Below are positions 59,858-64,000 of a stretch of DNA of 64,000 bases, in pieces. The stretch comes from Deltaproteobacteria bacterium (GTDB lineage: Bacteria; Myxococcota_A; Polyangia; Polyangiales; JADJMO01), in the NCBI GenBank assembly GCA_016182965.1, contig JACPFM010000001.1, forward strand, positions 1 to 64,000, read 5' to 3'. The position numbers were made by a program, and so were the translations under genes. The notes under the pieces are model-generated. The model was given only the letters and a program-made list of their open reading frames with translations. It made no database searches and was not told the origin of the DNA. Numbering within the stretch: position 1 is the first letter of the stretch; every line of letters starts with the position of its first letter.

Positions 59858-61375
59858 TCATCCCGGGGGATTCAGGGACACGCCCCAGCGCCGGAGCATC
59901 CGGCGACGCCAGGCGACGAGCCCGAACGCGAGCGCGCCTGCGAGCAGCGATGCGCCGCGGCGCGGATCGCCTGCGCCTGCCGTGCGACAGCCGCACCCAC
60001 CCTGATCGGCGGTGTCGTCGTTCGCCGGGAGCGGCGCGCCGGTGTCGGCGGAGGGATCGGCGTCGGTCGCCGCGTCTTCGGGGCCGGCGTCGGCGCCTGC
60101 GTCGGTCGGCTCCACCGGATCACCGGGCAACGGGCTGCACGGGCCGTCGGAGAAGCGCGCGACGATCTGGTGCGTGTTCGACGCGCCGTCGGCCTCGACG
60201 CGCACGCTGACGTTCTCGGAGCCGGCGCGGAGCGACGTGGTGTCGACCTCGGCCTGCCAGACCGGATACTTGAAATCGAAGCTGCCCTTGGCCGGCTTCA
60301 TGATCACCTCGGGCAGGCCGGCGACCTTGAGGGCGACCTTGGTCGGCGGGGTGAACGAGAAGCTGAGGGCGCGGAACGGGTTGTTCTTCCGGTCCTTGCA
60401 GACCGAGTACACGTACGGGTTGGTGCCGACGTCCCGGAGGCGCTCCGACGGGGGCGTCGTGAGGATGGCGAACGGCCACGCGGAGTCGGTGCCGGTCGCG
60501 CGGTAGACGAACGCGTCGTGATCGACCACGCCGATGGCGATGTTCTTGCTGTTGTCCTTGCCGAGCGAGGCGACCTCGTTGACCACGATGCTGTCGGAGT
60601 CGATGTACTCCTTGTAATCGTGTATGTCGCCGTGCAGGTAGAACGCCTTGTGCACCTTGAGCAGGGCGCGCACCTGATCGGCCTTGCCGGTGGGCTCGCT
60701 GCCGTTGCCGTCGAGGGCGTGGTGGGCGGCGACGAACACCAACTTCGCCGACGCGTTCTTCTCGAGCCAGGTGCCGAGCTCGGCGATCTCGGAGTCGAGG
60801 AAGCTCGGGCAGCAGTTCGACAGCGGCTTGAAGTAGTTGTTCGTGCTGTTCATCCCGAAGAAGCCGTAGTCGCCGGTCGTCGTCGAGACGCGGAACTCGT
60901 GCCAGGTCTTCTTCGTGGCTGCGCCCCACAGCGAGTACTTGAGGTAGAAGGTCGCGCCCTCGTCGGCGTAGACGTCGTGGTTGCCCGGGAGGTCGTAGTA
61001 GAAGCCGAGCTTCATGCCGGCGGCCTCGTAGATCGCCTTGTAGGGCTCCCACTGGCTCGCCGACTGCCCGGACGTGGGAATGCCCGTGCCGCCCACGCCG
61101 ATCTTCCCCGAGCCATCGTTCAAGTCGCCGGTGTTCCACACGAACGACGGCTTGACGATCATCACCGCCTGGTTGAGGGCGAACTGGAGGTGCTCCTTCG
61201 CCTTGGGGCCCTCGATGAAGCTCGCTCCGATGTGCGAGTCGGAGATGTGCATGAACCAGAAGATCCCGTCGGCGTCGCGCGCGTGACGCGCGCCCTCGGG
61301 GTTCGCCGCTGCGGCGGGCGCGCTTCCGAGCACGAGGACCGAGCCGAGGAGGAACGAGGGCAGGCGACGACGCAT
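59858..61375 (-). CDS. Secreted metallophosphoesterase with MYXO-CTERM tail
   Basis: 505 residues. Signal peptide MRRRLPSFLLGSVLVLGSAPAAAA. Metallophosphoesterase domain (~38-300): FWFMHISDSHIGA (D-x-H), VWNTGDLND (GDLxD), YDLPGNHDVYADE (GNHD), VFVAAHHALDG and FYLHGDIHDYKEY (GHxH type) supply the dinuclear metal site. A beta-sandwich-like region follows (~300-415), then an Asp/Ala-rich linker and the MYXO-CTERM tail GGCGCRTAGAGDPRRGAS plus helix plus WRRRMLRR. The last residues (WGVSLNPPG) extend past the Arg cluster, unusual for the tail. It is probably a cell-surface phosphatase or phosphodiesterase. Confidence 0.9.
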   Translation of the reverse strand: MRRRLPSFLLGSVLVLGSAPAAAANPEGARHARDADGIFWFMHISDSHIGASFIEGPKAKEHLQFALNQAVMIVKPSFVWNTGDLNDGSGKIGVGGTGIPTSGQSASQWEPYKAIYEAAGMKLGFYYDLPGNHDVYADEGATFYLKYSLWGAATKKTWHEFRVSTTTGDYGFFGMNSTNNYFKPLSNCCPSFLDSEIAELGTWLEKNASAKLVFVAAHHALDGNGSEPTGKADQVRALLKVHKAFYLHGDIHDYKEYIDSDSIVVNEVASLGKDNSKNIAIGVVDHDAFVYRATGTDSAWPFAILTTPPSERLRDVGTNPYVYSVCKDRKNNPFRALSFSFTPPTKVALKVAGLPEVIMKPAKGSFDFKYPVWQAEVDTTSLRAGSENVSVRVEADGASNTHQIVARFSDGPCSPLPGDPVEPTDAGADAGPEDAATDADPSADTGAPLPANDDTADQGGCGCRTAGAGDPRRGASLLAGALAFGLVAWRRRMLRRWGVSLNPPG

Positions 61376-61428
61376 GGCGTCACTCTACGCGCCGGTCGCG
61401 GAGCGACCACGCATGCACCTGCGCAATG

Positions 61429-62193
61429 TCAGCCCGCCTCGCGCACCACCGGCAGGATCCGCGCCGGATCGTCGGTCATGATGCCGTCGGCTCCCAGCTG
61501 CACGAGGCGCCGCGCCTCGTCAGGCTCGTCGATCACCCAGTAGTCGACCCTCAGCCCGAGCGCTCTCGCCTTCTCGAGGAACCACGGGGTGTCGAAGCGC
61601 AAAGGTCCCATGCGCGGCGGCACCTGCGCGCGCTGCCCACCGAGCGGGAAGCGGCGCAGCACCGCGAGCGGCTGCACCAGGAGCCAGATCACCTCGTCGC
61701 GCGAGAGGCCCGTCTCGCCGCGCCACCCGCTCGCGCGGATGCGCCGGAGGTTGGCGAGCGAGAAGCTCGCGAAGCACACCCGCTCCTCGGCGCCGGCGGC
61801 GCGGACCGTCTCGACCAGCCGATCGACGTCGCGCGGGGCGCGCGCCTTCGCATCGATGTTGAAGCGTGCGCGGGGGAGCTCGTGGAGGAGCTCCTCCAGG
61901 GTGGGCACGCGGTGACCTCGGCCGACGAACGCCCGGAACCCCGTGCGATCGCGGTGCGACCACCCGACGTCCCACGCATGCACCTCGGCGAGCGTGCAGT
62001 CGCGGATCGCCCGGCGATCGCCGGCGGTGCGCGCGCCGGTCGGATCGTGCGCGATGACCGCGACGCCGTCGCGGGTGACGTGGGCGTCGGTCTCGAGCAC
62101 GTCGACGCCGAGCTCCGCGGCGCGGCGGAACGCGGCGAGCGTGTTCTCGGGGAACTCCGCGGACGCGCCGCGATGCGCGTAGACGAGCGTCAT
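61429..62193 (-). CDS. ugpQ: Glycerophosphodiester phosphodiesterase
   Basis: 254 residues, the usual length. The TIM-barrel signature is complete: VYAHRGASAEFPENTLAAF (HRG...ENT), VDVLETDAHVTRDGVAVIAHDP (E-x-D and H), then VPTLEELL and FNIDAKA. The C-terminal LRVDYWVIDEPDEARRLVQLGADGIMTDDPARIL is the standard family ending. It hydrolyses deacylated phospholipid headgroups to glycerol-3-phosphate and an alcohol. No signal peptide, so cytoplasmic. It lies 12 nt downstream of the presenilin-like gene and 53 nt upstream of the metallophosphoesterase start. Confidence 0.95.
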   Translation of the reverse strand: MTLVYAHRGASAEFPENTLAAFRRAAELGVDVLETDAHVTRDGVAVIAHDPTGARTAGDRRAIRDCTLAEVHAWDVGWSHRDRTGFRAFVGRGHRVPTLEELLHELPRARFNIDAKARAPRDVDRLVETVRAAGAEERVCFASFSLANLRRIRASGWRGETGLSRDEVIWLLVQPLAVLRRFPLGGQRAQVPPRMGPLRFDTPWFLEKARALGLRVDYWVIDEPDEARRLVQLGADGIMTDDPARILPVVREAG

Positions 62194-62205
62194 GGCGGAG
62201 CGAGC

Positions 62206-63024
62206 CTACGACGTTCCGCGCACCGCGCCGAGCACCGCGACGGCTGCGGCGACGATCGAGACGCCGATCGCAATGGTCGCCACCGGGCGGTCCTTGGGAC
62301 GCAGCCGACGCGCCTCCGGCACGAACGCGATGACCAGCGCGCCGATGGCCGGCAGCGCCGGGATGGGGCGCCGCGAGACCGCCGCGGCGAGGCCGGCGAT
62401 CAGCACGCCGAACCACGAGAGCCATCCGAGCTTGTTGCGCGACAGGCCGTGGGCGCGCGCGGCCGCGAGGAGCAGCGCGACGAACACCAGATCGCCGACG
62501 CCGAGCGCGGGCGCGACGATGCGCGTGCCGGCGACAGGGAAGTGGATCGCGAGGATGGCGAGGGCGCGCTCGCTCTCGGCGATCGCGTGCGACGGTCCCC
62601 ACGACGAGGCCACCGACACCACGTCGGCCGACGCCGCGACCGCCGCTGCCGGCAGGAGGTGCCCGGGGTGCTCGATCCGCGATCCGACCGCGCCCCCGAT
62701 GGCCCACGCGATGCCGATGAGACAGGCGTCGACCACCGGCGCGACCCACGGGCTGCGTGCGCGAGCGACCCCGACGATCGCGAGGAGCGCGGCGCAGCTC
62801 ACCGCGACCAGCGCGGTCGCGCGGCCGGAGAGGGGCGCGCGGGTGCCGATGACCACGCCGATGATCCCCACCGACGCCGCGCCGACGAACGTGAGCGCCT
62901 CTGCCACCGCAATCGACACCGGCACCCACGGCGCGCCGAGTAACGCGAATGTGACGAGCGCCGCCGGGGCGGCGACTCCGAGCGCCGCTTTCGCCGCCTG
63001 TGCCATACTCGACGAGTCGGTCAT
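62206..63024 (-). CDS. Presenilin/SPP-like GxGD intramembrane aspartyl protease candidate
   Basis: 272 residues, about nine hydrophobic segments. Three motifs in the right order and spacing for presenilin/signal-peptide-peptidase-like proteases: D134 in SADVVSVASSW (like YDxxSV of archaeal homologues), G175-V-G-D178 in ALGVGDLVFVALL (the GxGD motif), and P222-A-L-P in PIPALPAIGAL (the PAL motif). The 44-residue gap between the two Asp residues is close to that in human SPP. No signal peptide. The assignment rests on these motifs and topology only. The gene is next to a GDPD and faces a VWA lipoprotein across 30 nt. Confidence 0.6.
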   Translation of the reverse strand: MTDSSSMAQAAKAALGVAAPAALVTFALLGAPWVPVSIAVAEALTFVGAASVGIIGVVIGTRAPLSGRATALVAVSCAALLAIVGVARARSPWVAPVVDACLIGIAWAIGGAVGSRIEHPGHLLPAAAVAASADVVSVASSWGPSHAIAESERALAILAIHFPVAGTRIVAPALGVGDLVFVALLLAAARAHGLSRNKLGWLSWFGVLIAGLAAAVSRRPIPALPAIGALVIAFVPEARRLRPKDRPVATIAIGVSIVAAAVAVLGAVRGTS

Positions 63025-63054
63025 CTCGCGTTCGCCCGAGACGGAGGGGTGCGC

Positions 63055-64000
63055 ATGAAGGGTCGCGTCCTGCAGGGGCTCCCACGGGCATCGCCCGCGG
63101 TTCGATGGTTGGCTTCGATGTTCGCAGTGGCGATCGGCTTCGTCGCCTGCGGAGGCGAAGGCGGCGGCGGCGACGACCCGGCGTTCGACGCGGCCTCCGA
63201 TCCCGACGCGGCCCTCGACGGCAGCGACGAGAGCGGGTTCAACGTCGGCTGCAAGCCCGCGTGCGCCGACACGCAGTTCTGCAGCGTGACCAACGCCTGC
63301 ATCGACAAGGGCACCTGCGCCGCCGACGGCGACTGCACCTCGGGCATGAAGTGCGACGCGACGAAGAAATGCATCCCCGGCGGCGACTGCGGATCGCAGA
63401 AGGCCGTCGCGACCGCGGTGCCGCCCAACATGCTCATCACGCTCGATCGCTCCTGCTCGATGCGGAGCGCCGTCGGAACGTCGAACAAGTGGGCGGTCGC
63501 GGTCAAGGCCCTCAACGGGATGATGACGAAGTACGGCGGGAAGATCCGCTTCGGCATCACCTTGTTCCCCGACATCGTCGGCGCCAACTGCACCCAGGGC
63601 GCGATCCCCTTCGAGCCTTCGGCGGGCAACGAGGCGAAGATCCAGACGCTCCTCACCAACGCGCTCAAGACGACCGATCCGCTCTACCCCGACGGGCCCT
63701 GCGTCACGAACATCGACACCGCCGTCCAGCAGGCGTCCGGCTCCACGGCGCTGAAGGACAAGACACGCGGCAACTACGTGCTGCTGGTCAGCGACGGCGC
63801 GCAGGCGGGCTGCAACGCGGCGGGGGGCGATCCGGGTACCGAGAAGATGATCGGCGATCTGTTCGCCGCCGGGATCAAGACGGCGGTCATCGGCTTCGGC
63901 GCCGGCGTCGACGGCGCGCAGCTCGACAAGTTCGCCGTCGCCGGCGGCATGCCCTCGGCCGTGGGCACCAAGTATTACAAGGCCGAAGACGCCGCCACGC
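63055..64000 (+). CDS. VWA-domain lipoprotein with Cys-rich N-terminal region (partial, runs off the window)
   Basis: At least 315 residues; open at the right edge. ATG 63055 has GGAGG 8 nt ahead. An N-terminal hydrophobic segment ends in GFVAC (lipobox-like) and is followed by a Gly/Asp-rich linker. A Cys module (CKPACADTQFCSVTNAC, CAADGDCTSGMKCDATKKC) precedes a von Willebrand A domain: LITLDRSCSM is the MIDAS DxSxS, with TNIDTAV and VLLVSDGAQAGC later. A surface protein with metal-dependent adhesion. It is divergent from the presenilin-like gene. Confidence 0.9.
   Translation, partial: MKGRVLQGLPRASPAVRWLASMFAVAIGFVACGGEGGGGDDPAFDAASDPDAALDGSDESGFNVGCKPACADTQFCSVTNACIDKGTCAADGDCTSGMKCDATKKCIPGGDCGSQKAVATAVPPNMLITLDRSCSMRSAVGTSNKWAVAVKALNGMMTKYGGKIRFGITLFPDIVGANCTQGAIPFEPSAGNEAKIQTLLTNALKTTDPLYPDGPCVTNIDTAVQQASGSTALKDKTRGNYVLLVSDGAQAGCNAAGGDPGTEKMIGDLFAAGIKTAVIGFGAGVDGAQLDKFAVAGGMPSAVGTKYYKAEDAAT

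Overview
The window is very GC-rich DNA from a myxobacterium-like organism (Myxococcota, most likely Polyangiales). This rests on the protein families seen: three surface proteins ending in the MYXO-CTERM type tail (Gly/Cys-rich motif, one membrane helix, Arg cluster), several large Cys-rich lipoproteins with the CGDG..GEQCD disulfide repeat, Asp/Ala-rich lipoprotein linkers, kelch lipoproteins, eukaryote-like Ser/Thr kinases and a kinase-ATPase-histidine kinase giant. No rRNA, intact tRNA, CRISPR array or biosynthetic megacluster is visible; coding density is high and most genes are housekeeping or signalling genes in small operons.

Layout. 0-5.6 kb: a minus-strand run (c-type cytochrome-like lipoprotein, secreted protein, TesB thioesterase, kelch lipoprotein) and a damaged ABC-F gene. 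5.6-8.5 kb: a short accessory patch with an ADP-ribosylation/crystallin J1-like gene, a frameshifted small gene, and a segment bounded by two direct repeats that look like the 3' half of tRNA-Arg. That segment carries a HEPN-like gene, the N-terminus of a serine recombinase and the C-terminus of a tyrosine recombinase: the scar of an integrative element. 8.5-20.3 kb: big surface proteins (kelch/Cys-rich MYXO-CTERM protein, beta-propeller lipoprotein, phosphodiester glycosidase), a 59-C homopolymer beside 15 hexamer repeats, an aldo/keto reductase, glyoxalase I, an M50-like protease, a thioredoxin-fold protein and a DUF4139/OmpA-like lipoprotein. 20.3-25.8 kb: a response regulator translationally coupled to a 1674-residue STPK-AAA-GAF-histidine kinase.

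25.9-35.9 kb: a Cys-rich lipoprotein, a methyltransferase resembling fungal sphingolipid C9-methyltransferases, an F420-reductase-like protein, a DUF998-like membrane protein, an FmdB zinc ribbon, an FHA protein, a sigma-70 factor, a J-domain protein and a broken SDR gene. 35.9-48.6 kb: a KGG-repeat stress protein, erythromycin-esterase homologue, RraA, M15 peptidase, site-2-type protease with CBS domains, a pair of acyl-CoA dehydrogenases, a histone-H1-like winged-helix protein, a PLP amino-acid aldolase/racemase divergent from a TrmB regulator, a TetR regulator, an esterase and small proteins. 48.6-64 kb: modABC, small lipoproteins, a CAP-domain lipoprotein, a Ser/Thr kinase divergent from a GAF-adenylate cyclase, an MtfA-like peptidase split by a stop codon, a 987-residue Cys-rich lipoprotein, a metallophosphoesterase, a GDPD, a presenilin/SPP-like membrane protein and the start of a VWA lipoprotein.

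Three things stand out. (1) Short tandem repeats with a 7-base period (GTCGTCA and relatives), plus a second 6-base family, sit directly behind stop codons, often reading in the sense direction of the gene just ended. (2) Three otherwise conserved genes (ABC-F, SDR, MtfA) each carry one small internal lesion, so this is either real local decay or an assembly problem. (3) Two membrane or lipid enzymes better known from eukaryotes, a GxGD intramembrane aspartyl protease candidate and a sphingolipid-C9-methyltransferase-like enzyme, are present.
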